Below, piece after piece: positions 40,878 to 53,725 of a stretch of 64,000 nt of DNA. This DNA comes from Mesostigma viride (lineage: Eukaryota; Streptophyta; Mesostigmatophyceae; Mesostigmatales; Mesostigmataceae). Both the position numbers and the translations under genes were made by a program. The DNA lies in assembly GCA_009746045.1 (NCBI GenBank), contig RPFO01000002.1, positions 2,136,506 to 2,200,505 of the forward strand. Direction: 5' to 3'. Position 1 is the first letter of the stretch. Each line of letters begins with the position of its first letter. The notes beneath the pieces are model-generated. The model was not told the DNA's origin. It searched no databases and saw nothing but the letters and a program-made list of their open reading frames with translations.

Positions 40878-43800
40878 ATGGCACTCAGCCAGTTGGCACG
40901 CTTTGCCGTTCCTGCGCATCAGTTGCTAGTGAGAAGTAGCCACGCCGTTTTAGTGGGGGGATGCTCGCATTCTGAGGGAAAACGGAATGGGGGTGGACAC
41001 ATTTTGGGATTGGGCTATGCTGCAGCTGTCACGGGGCTTCTCGGCCATGGTAAGACTGTGATGCGTTGACACAGGTTTGGTAGCGGCCAAGTATTGATGT
41101 TTTGTTTAATGTCCAGGTGCTCTCTACGCAACTCGGTTGCGACGGTGTTGACCAAGAGATTGTTTATGTCGTCGCTCTGTATTTTCCTTTGCCATCGCTC
41201 TGTATCTTCATTTGCTGGGGAATCCCTCTACGCGGCATGTCGCGACAACAGGCTCCGCAGTGAGCGCAGACAGCAGTAAATCTCCAGGAGTCACGGCTTC
41301 CCAAGAATCCGGACTGGGCGTTCGACAGGGAACCAACATTGGGGAGAGTGCCTCCCAGGCGGCCAAGAGCCACGACTCCGAAGGGCTTTGCGGGGCGGAC
41401 GGGCCGTGTACGTCCGGGTCAGGTGCACCCGCTCACCAGCAGGATACTCCTGTGTCTAACATGCACACAGCGCGTTGGAGGGTTTTCACGGATATGGGCA
41501 AGGATATGTTCAGTCAAGGCCGCCTCCCAGAGGCCGAGGAGTACCTGCTGAAGGCGGTGGAAGAGTCCAAGGCGGGATTTGGGGAAAATGCACCGCACGT
41601 GGCATCCAGCTTGAACAACCTGGTGAGCCACGATGACGGGACGTTTCCTGGCTGTTGCTCTGTTCCTCACAGCTAACATATCTCCGCTGTTTGAATGGAG
41701 GCGAAGTATGAGTTGTGATGTGCGCCAAGCGGCACAGCACGGCATGTAGGTACACATGCATGCCTGTGGGCTGCTTTTCCAGACATCTAGGGCAGCAAAA
41801 TAGGTGTTCAAATTGGTATACAAAAACCTGACTTGTAACAGTTCTGTCTACGTACCTATGTATTTGTATATGAACAGATCATAGTGGTGGTATAGGCAAC
41901 CATAACCACGCATTGTGTGCGTGGGATTTGGCAGCCTTGATTTCACGACCTTTTAGGCAACAATCAACAGATGTCTCTTATTGCTAGGGTTGCGCCTACT
42001 GAGGCCTGTTTCTGCTCACGGTTCCCACGGGTCTAACACGGATCCAGTGCCCTGTAGACATGTTCCACGGGTGTAACACGGATCCAGTGCCCTGTAGACA
42101 TGTTCCACGGGTCTAACACGGATCCAGTGCCCTGTAGACATGTTCCACGGGTCTAACACGGATCCAGTGCCCTGTAGACATGTTCCACGGGTCTACCACG
42201 GATCCAGTGCCCTGTAGACATGTTCCACGGGTCTAACACGGATCCAGTGCCCTGTAAACATGTTCCACGGGTCTAACACGGATCCAGTGCCCTGTAGACA
42301 TGAGGGTCTAACACGGATCCAGTGCCCTGTAGACATGAGGGTCTAACACGGATCCAGTGCCCTGTAGACATGTTCCACGGGTCTACCACGGATCCAGTGC
42401 CCTGTAGACATGTTCCACGGGTCTAACACGGATCCAGTGCCCTGTAGACATGTTTCCTGCCATGAAAATACAGGTCGGGTTTGCTTGCTAGCTATTTCTC
42501 TGTTGAGTATGCGGTAGGCTTTAGCGAACTCCCCAGCAACACAGGTCTCGTAAAATAACTCAGTTGAATTTGTTGTTCATGATTACACTGAGAATCAAAG
42601 GCAGATAATTGGTATTTACAGATTTCTGCAATTCAATGAGTGGCGTTGCTTGTGCGCTGCCACCCAATGACTTGCCGCCGCATGCGTGCGTGCCACCTGA
42701 CACATGGCCAGGCGGAGCTCTACCGGCTGATGCGCGACTACGAGCGCGCGGAGCCGCTCTACCTCGAGTGCCTCGTGCGCATGGAGGCGGCGATGGGCCC
42801 CGCCCACGCAAGGTGCCTGCCCTTGCTGCACTTGTTTACTTGGTGTGCCATGCCTACGTAGTGTCGCAGTCCTGCCAACCTTATGCTAGCTTTTCTTGTA
42901 AAACTGCCTTCATCGCTGTCCGAATGTTGGAAACTAGCCTGTGATAACACAAGTAACTGTTGTCTAGTGGAACTTGTCTTTTGCGCGGGTCCTTGTCCCC
43001 ATGCTGCATGCCTACAAGGGTAGCTGTACAAGAGTAGCTTGCTTCATTTGCTTGTGTTGGGGGCATGGCCTGAGTTTTTTGCTGTTGAGGGACCGTGCTA
43101 CATACAGTGTTAGACCACCATTCAAGAGATGTGCGGCATGAGCTATTCGGTGCCCCTGTGTAATATCCTGTTGTGCGCGTACCCTCTATTCTGTGGGCGT
43201 ACCCTCTGTCGCTTCATCCTCCTCCCTGCGCCCGCCACCAGTGTTGGCACTGCGCTTCACAACCTGGCCAGCCTCTACCTCCTAAAGGGTGATGTCCCCA
43301 AGGCGAGGGAGGCATACGAGGTAGGAGACAGGTGGCACACGCCTGCTTGCTGCTACTTGGGTAGGATGCCCGCTTGGAAGTGGATCGGGTGGTCCACTGC
43401 TACTGGTTGGATGCCTGCTCCCTACTTGGGTGGGTGGGTGGGTGGGCGGGCGGGCGGGCGGGCGGGCGGGCGGGCGGGCGGGCGGGCGGGCGGGCGGGCG
43501 GGCGGCGGGCGGGCGGGCGGCGGGCGGGCGGGCGGGCGGGCGGGCGGCGCGGGCGGGCGGGCGCACGGGCGGGCGGGCGGGCGCACGGGCGGGCAGGCGG
43601 GCGGGCGCACGGGCGGGCAGGCGGGCGGGCGGGCGGGCAGGCGGGCAGGCGGGCGGAGGGGGGGGGGGGGGGGGGGGACAATGGGAGCGGTCTTAAGTCA
43701 TTGAAGTGCTCAAGGATGCATCAGCAGTTGCCCGCTGCAAAGCCAGTGCCATGGACAACACGGGTTGTTTGGCACCCATGGCCCAGCTGGCATGCTCCTC

Positions 43801-46800
43801 AGGGGATGCGGCTGGCGCATGGCGTGGTGGCCAGGTGGGAACGCTGGGATGGTTGTGTTACCCCGGCCACTGCCCTTGCCTAATGAGGACTTCCCTGATA
43901 GTGACGCCCTGTTTGCCGTGGCGCTCGTGTCCAGGGGTGTGTCTTTCTGGACCGTGTGGCTCCCGTAACGAGACATAGCGGACTTTGAAGCGGCTGACAG
44001 CTGGATATCTAATTCTGAGACGTGATTTGGAGTTGTTGTGGGCTGATCATTCTCGTTTCCTATCAGACCTTGTGTGGTCTTTCGATAATGGATGGCATTG
44101 GTGGCTGTTAAGCAATGTAGGGATTGAGATTGGGTGGCAGATCTTGGCTGCCAGCTGCAAGAGACCTGATTGCCTCGGACCCCCATGTTCTTGTCGTTGG
44201 TATTCCCTGCTTCCTTCCCCCATCCGTGTCGCTGCTCTACAGAAAGCGCTGAAGGTGAGCCGTGCTCTGGCGTGCCCCGCCTTAGGCCACAAGCTGCGCT
44301 GCTCTATGATGCGTATCAAGCTGCCAGGGATAGCAGCATTGATGCGGGGCCCTGCTGTCACCCTTCCATCAGGAGGAGGGAGCGCCATTTATCAATAAGG
44401 GCATAGACTTGGAGGCGATATTTGTGGATCGACCAGTCTGCTGATACGTGAACGCTGTGGTGCCCACCGGGCACCCTGCCATGCCTCAGCGGCTGATAAA
44501 TTGTTCGTGCCCAAGATCGCAGGCCAAGTCCTGTGAGCAATGGACAGGCAGCCAGGGGGGTGGCAGCTAGGTTCGCCAGCACCAACCGTGCCATGGGAAG
44601 ATAGTGCTGCTGTTGATTTGTTCCGTCTCACCTTGATGCAGTCAAACACCTAGTCTTTGCACAAAAATGTATTTCGCAGCCAGTTAGCCTGGCTGCGTCA
44701 AGTTCATACCTGGCAGCTTGCGGCGGTCCTTCCCCTTGAGTGGCCAGGTGACCCCACCTCCTTGCCATAGGGCGTGCACTGATGCTGCCACCCTCAGCGG
44801 CCTCTAGTGTTGCTGTCTTTTAGGCTCTAGTTCCTGCACCTTCACAGCTCTTGCATTCGTAAGCATCGATAAGAATCCGACCCCTCCCCCGGTCACCTCC
44901 TCTCACAGGGCCTTCTGCGGCTTTCTCGCACGGTGCACTTTCTGGATGGGCCCTTTCATGTTTCCCTGGCTTCTTTCCTCATTGTAAGCATTCTGAATCC
45001 GTGAAGGAGATCCATCGGTGTTTCTATGGCTTCAGCCAGCACTGCCGCCTGCAGCGGTGTGGTGTGAGTAGCAAACACGCCCCACAGTTGCCGTGTGGCA
45101 TTGGACTTCACGACGTTTTCCCAAGCAGGGTACCAGGCGCAGTGTCCTGGGTGTGTAACTGCGCTTGTAGTGGTGGCATGGTGGCATAGTACTGGTACTA
45201 CTCGGCTTCATGGCTTCTCTTCCCTGGCAACCCACTTGATACTAGCAGCGAATGGTACTATCTGTGCACGTTGAAACCTCTCCTTTTGCAGTTCACCGCC
45301 TTGGCTGGGGAGCGCCGGAGTGTTGCATCGGGTGGGCGTGCCATGATCGGTCACAAAGGGCCACAGATGCTGGCTTAAATCGATCGGCTGTGCTAGCCAG
45401 CCGCTGATGTCTGCATGTACTGCTTTGCGGGCGCTGGCCTTGTCTGGCCTGCGGGTGCCATGTTCCACCCTGCATGCCTGTACACCCCCACCCTGGCTGG
45501 CTGCGCCGGCCCATGCGGAGCAGGTGAAGCAGGACAGCGTGGGCCAGGGACACCCGGAGTACGCCAGCACGCTCTTCCACCTGGCCGAGGTATTGCGCGC
45601 GCAGCAAGCCGCGTGGGGGCGTGGGCCCATGCGCGCAGCATCGGGCGGCTGGCGGTTCTTACCCTCGCAAATCTGTCACCCTGGCAAATCTGCTTGGCAT
45701 TTCTCTCACTCAGCAGGCAGACCTGCTGGGGCAGACGGCTGTGATCGCAAGGACCTGCTTGTGTGCTGTGGGATATGCCCTGACAAGACTTGCTGGTCTT
45801 GTCCGCATGGCAGGAGCCCAATGGCGCTGGGTGGTCTAGAGGCCTCACCCCCGCCAGCCCGTTAGGTTTGCGTGCTGGGCAATCTGTGGCAGTAAAGTCA
45901 TGTCCCATGCCAGCGACGTCCCATCCCAGAAGCAAGCTCATGTAAAGGTGACTGCTGTCTGTATTAGTCCCCCAACTGTCCTGTGCCTTGCTACCCCCCA
46001 GGTGGTGCGCCTGCAGGGTAGTGGCGAGGACGCACTGCCACTGATGAAGCGGTCTATCACCATCCTGGAGGTACGGGTTGCTGGCATGGCAGAACATAAA
46101 ACTTGTTCAGATATCATTTTGCATTATCGATCTGGCCTTGTATGTCTCGTTGCTCTTGCCATTATGTGATGAAATGTGTGTAGCGGCATGCCATGTTTTC
46201 TGGTCATGCATCTACCTGCCGAGCGGATGCGGATGGCATGGAGCCATGGGGCATGCAAGACCACCGCATTGCAGCTTCATGCATGTGGAGGCTACAGCAC
46301 ATGTTGTACTGGAAAGGTGCTTTTGCCGTCTTGTTCGTGGATCCGCGTGCCCTTGGTGCACCGTGCTCATGGTAAGACAGCCTTTGCACGAAAGAGTTCG
46401 TTGTGCCATCTACTGCTGTCACTGCTTGCCTTTAGCCGCTTCTATGCGGTGCTGCTTACTTGGGGCGTGCTGCCTATCTTTCGTAGACGTCCGACGTGTC
46501 TGTTGACGCAGTTCCGAGTGCGAATCATGGAATGCATGAAGAAACATCCCCTTTGGTGATGAGGTAGATCTCGTGCTTCTGTTATAGTTTCTGTGGTCAT
46601 TCCCTCTTCACAGCAGTCCTTATGATAAGACAATCATCACTATGAGTTGGGATGGGTTGGAGCCGTGTGTGGTACTTGCTGGCCTTTTTTTTTCTGTGCG
46701 CGCCCACATGTGCGTTGGCACCCATGTGTTGGTGAAATTGACAGGGTAGGTGGGCTGGGGAGGATTTACTGGGGGGCTGAGATGAAGCTTTGGGGTAGGA

Positions 46801-49800
46801 GGCTGGCTGGAAGCTCTTTGCATGCATGTGCCTGTCCATACAACGGTGCGTGTGTGCACCTCCTGGGCATGGGTATTGCAGGAGATGACAGTTGTCCTCA
46901 AAAAGAAAGGACACACGCTGTCTTCGGATGGCATTCTTTTGCATCACCGCCCGATCGTGTGGTGTCCGTTCAGGAGCTGGGGGCGGGCCTCACCCCCATC
47001 TGCATCAAGCGCATGGGGCGCTATGCTGAGGTGAGGATCTCCCGCGCTCGGTTGTGTTCTAGCTCGGTGACGTGCATCTCTTGGTTGGTTGTAGGCGGTG
47101 CATGATGGGCAGGCGTCGCGGTCACTTTTCATTGCCTGCAACCCACGCCCCTGGCCCCAGTGGTTGCAGCTGCGAGGCAGTCTGCATGAGAATGGTTGCA
47201 GTTTTTTGTGACATGTACTTTGGCATGGAGTTCAGTGTGATTGCAATTCATCAAGGTTTGAAATAGCCAACAATGATTGATTTGCATAGTTACCTTGGGG
47301 TTTTGCAGAGGGTACACAAGCAGGCTGTGCCATGGCGAAGCCAAGGGGGCCACCGAAAGTCGGCCATGTAGCAATGCCTTGTCGGGCTGTCCGTTTGCAA
47401 TCTTAGTCAGTCATAACAAGTCAGTCATAACAAGTTTGAGGGCATTCCTTAGTGACCTTGGTCACAAGCTGCTTATTGGAATACCTGGTGCGGCGTGTAT
47501 TATCACGGCTACCATCATTTTACAGCTTTTGGACAGCAGTAGGCCTACGTAATTGTGTGCCTTGGTGTTTTCATGGCAACATTCCACCCATTTCCGACCC
47601 GAACTGGCAAGCTGTTACTTGTGGACAGTGAAGCTGTTTCGGTCTTCCACCTTCTTGCATGTTCCAAGCCTTTTCACAAGCTTTCGCCGCCATCAATTAT
47701 AATGCTCGCAACCTTGGGTCCTACTCAACTCTGCGGCATGTGGGTACCTGGCAGATGCTGTTCCACCACCACAAGTTGGAAGAGGCTGAGCTGGTGCAAC
47801 GCAAAATGCTGCAAACTGCTGAGATCACGATGGTGAGTTGTCCGGCAAATGCGGCGGGCAGGCAACCCGGAAAGTGCAGGTCTCTTCCTCTTGCATGGTT
47901 GCTGGATGCCGTATTCCACAATGATTAATCTAGCACAGGAAGTGTGACTTCAGCTTGTGCTAATTGGCCCGGCTGATTCCTTACGGTTTTTGTTGTTTGA
48001 TACTCTCTGAGTGCACCTGCTTCCATGGGTTGGTTACAGGGACCCAGCTCAGGTGCAACTGCGACCATCGCCAGCAACCTGGGCATCACCCTTCATGCTC
48101 TGCGGAAGCTGAAAGAAGCCCATGAAGTGCTAAGCCGGTATGTGACCACCCACTAGATCGTCAACCTTCGATTTTCGTTACCTCGTTTTTACCTTTCATT
48201 TGCCTTTAATGTGTGCTATTCGATGGTTTGCACTCTAGGCAATGCACCTGCTGCTGTCATCCGTTTGTGCCTTCTAAATCTTGTGGGCTTCTCGTGGTGC
48301 ACTAGTGAGCAGTACCCACGGGCAGCGTGCGACCTTGACCCATGGTCTTCGTCAGGGCAGCCCCTGGGCATGTCCGTGCAGGCGGGCGGGACAATGCATA
48401 TTGTAGAATTTTGTTGCGTCATGACCTCTCGAGTGTTCTGCTGGCAGCTGTCGTCCAGGTTTCCAGCACTGATCGAGGAGTGGGCCTGGAACACCACCTT
48501 TTCTGGACAGACTGTAGCAGAACAATGGCTACATGGCAATCAGGCCATCATCCACATGCCAGCCTCTGGGACCCCATACGTGCAGGGGAAAGGCTTGAGG
48601 TTTGGCTTGCTGATAGGAACCTGCTCCTTACGCTTTCTTTCTGACCGATGGCCTTTTGTAACGTCCAACTTCAGGCCCTTTTTCACGACCTTTTTTTTGC
48701 CCTGACATGGCTGGCTGAACAAGATTACCCGCTCAACCTGCGCTAATAATTTATTCTGCTGCGCCACACATACTACGATGTGTTTCCTACTTCCTATATT
48801 GTGTTGGTTTTCCAGGGCCAAGGAGGCAAGGCTGCAAGCAGGCGGGAGCCCAGATGCATTTTTGGTAAGTCCCATGTGTACCGATGTTTAGCCTCTGACG
48901 CCTCATCAAGCCACTGTGGCCGCTTCTGTCATCTGGTGGGCTGCTGCCTGCCAATGCGCAGTGGGGACATGATGTGTTGCAGGCACTGAATCATGCGGTA
49001 GAGGCAGCACCGTGAGCACAAGGCACGAGGTAGAGGAAGCACCGTGAGCACAAGGCATGAGGTAGAGGCAGCACCGTGAGCACAAGGCATGGGGTAGAGG
49101 CAGCACCGTGAGCACAAGGCATGAGGTAGAGGCAGCACTGTGAGCACAAGGCATGAGGTAGAGGCAGCACCGTGAGCACAAGGTATGAGGTAGAGGCAGC
49201 ACCGTGAGCACAAGGCATGAGGTAGAGGCAGCACCGTGAGCACAAGGCATGAGGTAGAGGCAGCACCGAGAGCACAAGGCATGAGGTAGAGGCAGCACCG
49301 TGAGCACAAGGCATGAGCTAGAGGCAGCACCGTGAGCACAAGGCATGAGGTAGAGGCAGCACCGTGAGCACAAGGCATGAGGTAGAGGCAGCACCGTGAG
49401 CACAAGGCATGAGGTAGAGGCAGCACCGTGAGCACAAGGCACGAGGTAGAGGCAGCACCGTGAGCACAAGGCATGAGATAGAGGCAGCACCGTGAGCACA
49501 AGGCATGGGGTAGAGGCAGCACCGTGAGCACAAGGCATGAGGTAGAGGCAGCACCGTGAGCACAAGGCATGAGGTAGAGGCAGCACCGAGAGCACAAGGC
49601 ATGAGGTAGAGGCAGCACCGTGAGCACAAGGCATGAGGTAGAGGCAGCACCGTGAGCACAAGGCATGAGGTAGAGGCAGCACCGTGAGCACAAGGTATGA
49701 GGTAGAGGCAGCACCGTGAGCACAAGGCATGAGGTAGAGGCAGCACCGTGAGCACAAGGCATGGGGTAGAGGCAGCACCGTGAGCACAAGGCATGAGGTA

Positions 49801-52768
49801 GAGGCAGCACCGTGAGCACAAGGCATGGGGTAGAGGCAGCACCGAGAGCACAAGGCATGAGGTAGAGGAAGCACCGTGAGCACAAGGCATGAGGTAGAGG
49901 AAGCACAACGAGTGCAGCGGATCAAGTCTATAAATTCAACTTGATATGGTCATCTACTAGGCTAGGACATCTCTATTTGCTTCTGTACTGGTATGAACAT
50001 ATATATTTCTTATGCAATCTCACTTCAGAATGACACTTAGGAGTCAGTGGGCTCATATTTGCGCAGCATGGGTTAACCGCACCCTTGCCAGTGTGCGTGT
50101 GTCACGGCGGACCCGCACATGGTCAGCTGGCGTGGGATCTGTACCGCCTGGCTGCGGTGGAGGTCGACTTGGCTGGCGTGCCCGGTGTGACCCCCTTCTC
50201 TGGGGCGCGGGATAGCAGCCGGCGTGTGGCGCAAAGAGTCATGCAGCAGCTGGAGCAGAGGCAGCAGAGGGCACCTGGGGCACCTGGGACACCTGCGGCA
50301 TCTGGGCCTGGGCCGGGTTGGCAACATGCTACTGAGTCCTCTGCGGTGGCAGCTTCCTATGCTGACATGGTGCAGAGGTCTTCGTGGCTTGAGATCGCGT
50401 ATGCACATTTGCAGGTACGGGGGTGCAGTCTTTGGCTGTTTGGTGTTGACATCGGTCCATCTGTTGCTGTCCAACCCACAAAAAGGATGTTTGGCTGGTT
50501 TGGCCCATCCCTTATTATACTGTTGTGTGTCTACCTACGCCATTCCATACGCGCTTGCGAAGTGCCTGTAGCAAGGATATCTCCCGAGGCAGCTGCAGAT
50601 CGAAACCATGGCCACCACACTTTATTTTCGTACAGTTCAAGTCATTTGATTTGACCACGCTGGTGTTTAGCTCCTCAAAGAACGTGTATGTTGCCGTCCT
50701 ATCAACGTGGCTGGCCCATCGCTTGTGTGTCCTTGCATATAACATATGCCAGGAGGCGTTGGACCAGGTAGCCAGCGACGACACCAAGTTGCTGGCAAAG
50801 TTTGACACGCCAGCCCACGTGGAACGTGACAGGGGAAGTGCCGCAGGGGCCCCTGGATCAGACCCCAGGGGCCAGCCTTTGGCACGGCAACCAGGAGACA
50901 CCCTGACCGTCGGGAGGGAGGCAGTGCCATTGCCATCGGCCAAGAGTGCTGTTGGCCAAGGTGCTGACAAGAGCCGGACGATATTTCTGACTGCATTCCG
51001 GGTACGACGGCACGCGCTTGAACCTTAAAGGAAATGCTCCTTTTCCTGCTGCACAGATGAACGCAGATGACGTGTGTCTGGCTGTCTTGCCGGCAATGCA
51101 TGCAGTTGGCCTGTCAGATTTTACCAAAGTTCCCACCCCGTAGTCAATGCAGTCACGAGACTTGATTTATTCCACCCGGTAGGATTCTGTGAAGAGCACT
51201 GTGTGGGCCAACCTGCCAGATCAATGCGCCAGACCGACCTGCTGCAGCGGGCCAGTTCAAGGCTGGAGTGGCGTTGATGCCATACCCAATTGCCGGGTAA
51301 ATATTGGAGAAGAATTGTTTGTCTCATTTCTTTGCAGCCTTCCCGACACAAGGTTGGGCTTGACCAATGGTTGCACTTTGCACCCCTGTGTGCACTGGGA
51401 GCACCAGTCATCAACAGTAAGTTGGACCGCACATGCTAGTTGAGGCCAGTTGTGCCAGCATGTTGCGGCTAAATGTCCAGGCGGTACATTGGTGTAGGCC
51501 GGCAGTCTGCCATGGCGTTGAGTGAATTCGAGGGCAGTTACTTGAACTGATTGTTTGTATTTTTTCCTGCCTGCTTACAGGTTCGAGTTCTCCTGGCGCT
51601 TGGAGAGGTGGCTGAGCTGATGCGCACGTACACTCCAGACCAGGTAAGCAGGTGGCAATCGATGAATGGCCAGCTGCATGGGGGACTGTCATGTTGCCCT
51701 GGCTTTCAGCCCATCATAGTCTGCAATTATTATGTCAGTAGTATGTAAGAATCCTCTATGCCTCATATTTTATTGCCTCCTGTATATATAGTTGTGCTTT
51801 GGTGCCACGTGTTGCCACCACCCTGTGGGACTCGTGAGCGGAGAAGCCACTGGCAGGTCATCGCTTTGACTGGAAACTTGATGCGCCCCCAGGCTAACGC
51901 CCTGGCTGGGTTTGGTTTGGTACGGCAGGCCGACCAACGAGTGGGCAAAGCAATGGATTGTGTGCTGTACTAGGAAGTAGGTGGCTGGCTGATGTTGGGT
52001 ATGCTTTCACCAAGGAAACCAGCTATAGTGGACTGGTGCTTTACATACATGTCTGGGCCCAGCTTACTCCGTGGAAGCTGCCCTGGTCCTCGTGCTTCGT
52101 GTCTTTCTACTTGTATATCCCTAATTCCCTTGTGTGCAGGCAGTGCCCACGCTGCAAGAGACCGAAGGGTGGTACCGTAAAGCACTGCGAGATCTAGATC
52201 AGGTGAGTAAACTCCTGGGCTCTAATGCTGATAATGGTTGGTCCTCTTGTGACATTTGGAAGGAAATAACTGCGGGCTGGAGCTGGTTGGATTTCCAGAC
52301 AAAATTGTGGCAACGATGGTTGCTTTGAGGTTGCATCCAAGGACTCTTCCAATTTGGTGGAATGGTTGTTGGTTTGGCCCAAGTGCAGCCCTCACGATGC
52401 GCGACGGCTCAAATGTACTATTCTGTTTCGTGGTCAAGACCATACTAGACTACGGTATGCTGGCACAGCCACCATGACAACCATAAGAGAATGCTGTGGA
52501 CTTTTGTCTTTGCTCTGTCTTTTCCTGGGACTTGTTGGAGCAGGTCCCAGGCGATGTTCTCGATGCGCCCGAGCTGCGATGGTTAAGGTGGACAGTTCTA
52601 GCATGTATTGCCTCTCTGTTGCGGTCCGCAATGAAGTCAACGAGCTCCCTGCAAGCCATGAAAGCTGGCCATGAGCAAGGTTGGCCCTCAGATAAAGAGC
52701 TAACGGTTTTGGAGGAACGAGCCCAGCAGATCCTTCATGCTTTGCAATCTTCTTCACAGCAAGCCTAA
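40878..52768 (+). CDS. Multi-exon tetratricopeptide-repeat protein, kinesin-light-chain-like
   Basis: Exons I read (GT-AG): 40878-41049, about 41150-41622 (5' edge unsure), 42712-42812, 43242-43320, 44243-44254 (12 bp), 45524-45589, 46002-46070, 46974-47030, 47755-47832, 48040-48137, 48816-48864, 50127-50414, 50753-51001, 51338-51416, 51581-51643, 51893-51940, 52140-52202 and 52544-52768 (TAA). Exon 1 (MALSQLARFAVPAHQLL) looks like a mitochondrial or plastid presequence followed by a hydrophobic LGLGYAAAVTGLLGHG. TPR units of the KLC/NPHP3 type follow: GKDMFSQGRLPEAEEYLLKA, LMRDYERAEPLYLECLVRME, ALHNLASLYLLKGDVPKARE, HHHKLEEAELVQRKML and NLGITLHALRKLKEAHEVLS. A low-complexity insert lies in exon 12. 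Most junctions keep frame; those at exons 1/2 and 14/15 are unresolved. Likely a protein-interaction scaffold; partner unknown. Confidence 0.75.
42021..42451. repeat. 40-bp minisatellite in a TPR-gene intron
   Basis: Eleven near-identical copies of a 40-bp unit beginning GTTCCACGGGTCTAACACGG and ending CCTGTAGACAT. Two units (from about 42301 and 42337) lack the first few bases. Every unit carries GGATCC. It lies in the intron between 41622 and 42712. Copies differ by only one or two bases, so the array is young. Confidence 0.9.
43428..43677. repeat. CGGG tetranucleotide array in a TPR-gene intron
   Basis: About 250 bp, starting with GGGT repeats, then mostly GGGC with GGC and GGGCAC/GGGCAG variants, and ending in a run of about 20 G. 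It lies on the sense strand of the intron between 43320 and 44243. The runs of three or more G at regular spacing could form G-quadruplexes. It gives long spurious open frames on both strands. Confidence 0.9.
48995..49906. repeat. 32-bp minisatellite in a TPR-gene intron
   Basis: About 28 copies of a 32-bp unit (AGGTAGAGGCAGCACCGTGA then GCACAAGGCATG). Variation is mostly at single positions. It lies in the intron between 48864 and 50127. Because 32 is not a multiple of three, all minus-strand frames stay open and read as a 32-residue leucine/cysteine-rich repeat. I regard this as fortuitous. Confidence 0.9.
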
Positions 52769-53124
52769 GTATACTGTTTCTGCCTGTGGGGGATGTTGTT
52801 CCCAGTTGCTCTGGCGGTGGATGATAGACACTTGGGCCCTCAAATTTGAATACTACGTAGTAGTGAAGAAACCCAAGGGATTTTTAATGGGCTATAGACT
52901 GGCGTGTCCACGATATGGACCAAAGTGCGTGACAAGCAGGATGGCTGATGTGAGGCTCATACCGGCCCCCCTTTACCATATGGCATGTCCAATTAATTAG
53001 GTTTGCATCCACCTCATTTCATCATTGACGCAAATGCTGCGTGCCCTGCCCGACCACATATTGGATTTAGTCCAGTGTGAGATCATACGCCGTAAAACAC
53101 GCCATATGAGGTGTATCGTACGCG
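52769..53124. other. 3' flank of the TPR gene
   Basis: No gene seen. It should contain the 3' UTR of the TPR gene. The 3' tail of a minus-strand LINE copy starts at about 53125. Confidence 0.4.
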
Positions 53125-53725
53125 ATTCGATTGGATTGAATTGAATCGAATCGAATCGAATCGAATCGAATCGAATCGAATCGAATCGAATCGAATCGAA
53201 TCGAATCGAATCGAATCGAATCGAATCGAATCGAATCGAATCGAATCGAATCGAATCGAATCGAATCGAATTGAATTGAATTGAATTGAATTGAATTGAA
53301 TTGAATTGAATTGAATTGAATTGAATTGAATTGAATTGAATTGAATTGAATTGAATTGAATTGAATTGAATTGAATTGAATTGTAACATAGCTCCGTTGG
53401 GAGCAAATGTAGCACATATCCCTGAGAAGGGGCATATGGCTTTTAATACACTCTTGGCTACTTCCTGCAAGGGTAGGGTGTAAACTACACCTGCTCTGGG
53501 TGCACAAAGTGCACCTGCACACCACTACGTATTCCAGCACCTAGGGGCGCAGACGTAGGGGGCACAATCATCATGGCTAAACAATGACTATGGCATGGCT
53601 TCTCAGCAGAGAGTAGCTCTCTGCATGGGCACAGAATAACTAAATAAAGCTACTAAGGCATCATCTGGGGTGTGGCACATCATAGGCACACATGTACATG
53701 GCTAAATAATGCTAAGTCATCAGCT
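53125..53725 (-). mobile_element. ORF1-only LINE copy, 3' UTR with a very long pentanucleotide tail
   Basis: On the minus strand, 53725-53384 matches the 3' UTR at 56740-57081 and 59312-59370 (shared blocks include GCAGAGAGCTACTCTCTGCT, CCTACCCTTGCAGGAAGTAG and CATATGCCCCTTCTCAGG). It ends in CTCCCAACGGAGCTATGTTA and then a tail of about 50 pentamers. The tail is first TTCAA repeats (53383-53271), then TTCGA repeats (53270-53136). No ORF1 remains, so it is strongly 5'-truncated. Confidence 0.7.
53136..53383. repeat. (AATTG)n and (AATCG)n microsatellite, LINE tail
   Basis: A pure pentanucleotide array of about 248 bp made of two homogeneous blocks: AATCG units (53136-53270) then AATTG units (53271-53383), differing by one C/T step. 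It directly follows the LINE 3' terminus. It produces open frames reading as an IQFNS/IRFDS repeat in minus-strand frames, which are not genes. Confidence 0.9.

Noticed and set aside
42021-42451. Possible CRISPR-like array of 40-bp direct repeats
   Set aside because: The repeats are head-to-tail with no unique spacers, in a eukaryotic intron. It is a minisatellite.
43282-43883. Long glycine/arginine and proline/alanine-rich open frames on both strands
   Set aside because: They follow the CGGG tetranucleotide array; no conserved motif and no start context.
48906-49925. A 339-codon minus-strand open frame, and two parallel ones of 325 and 196 codons
   Set aside because: Entirely produced by the 32-bp minisatellite inside a TPR-gene intron; three frames are open at once, which indicates repeat structure rather than coding selection.
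52997-53540. Minus-strand open frames reading IQFNS and IRFDS repeats
   Set aside because: Translation of the AATTG/AATCG microsatellite LINE tail.
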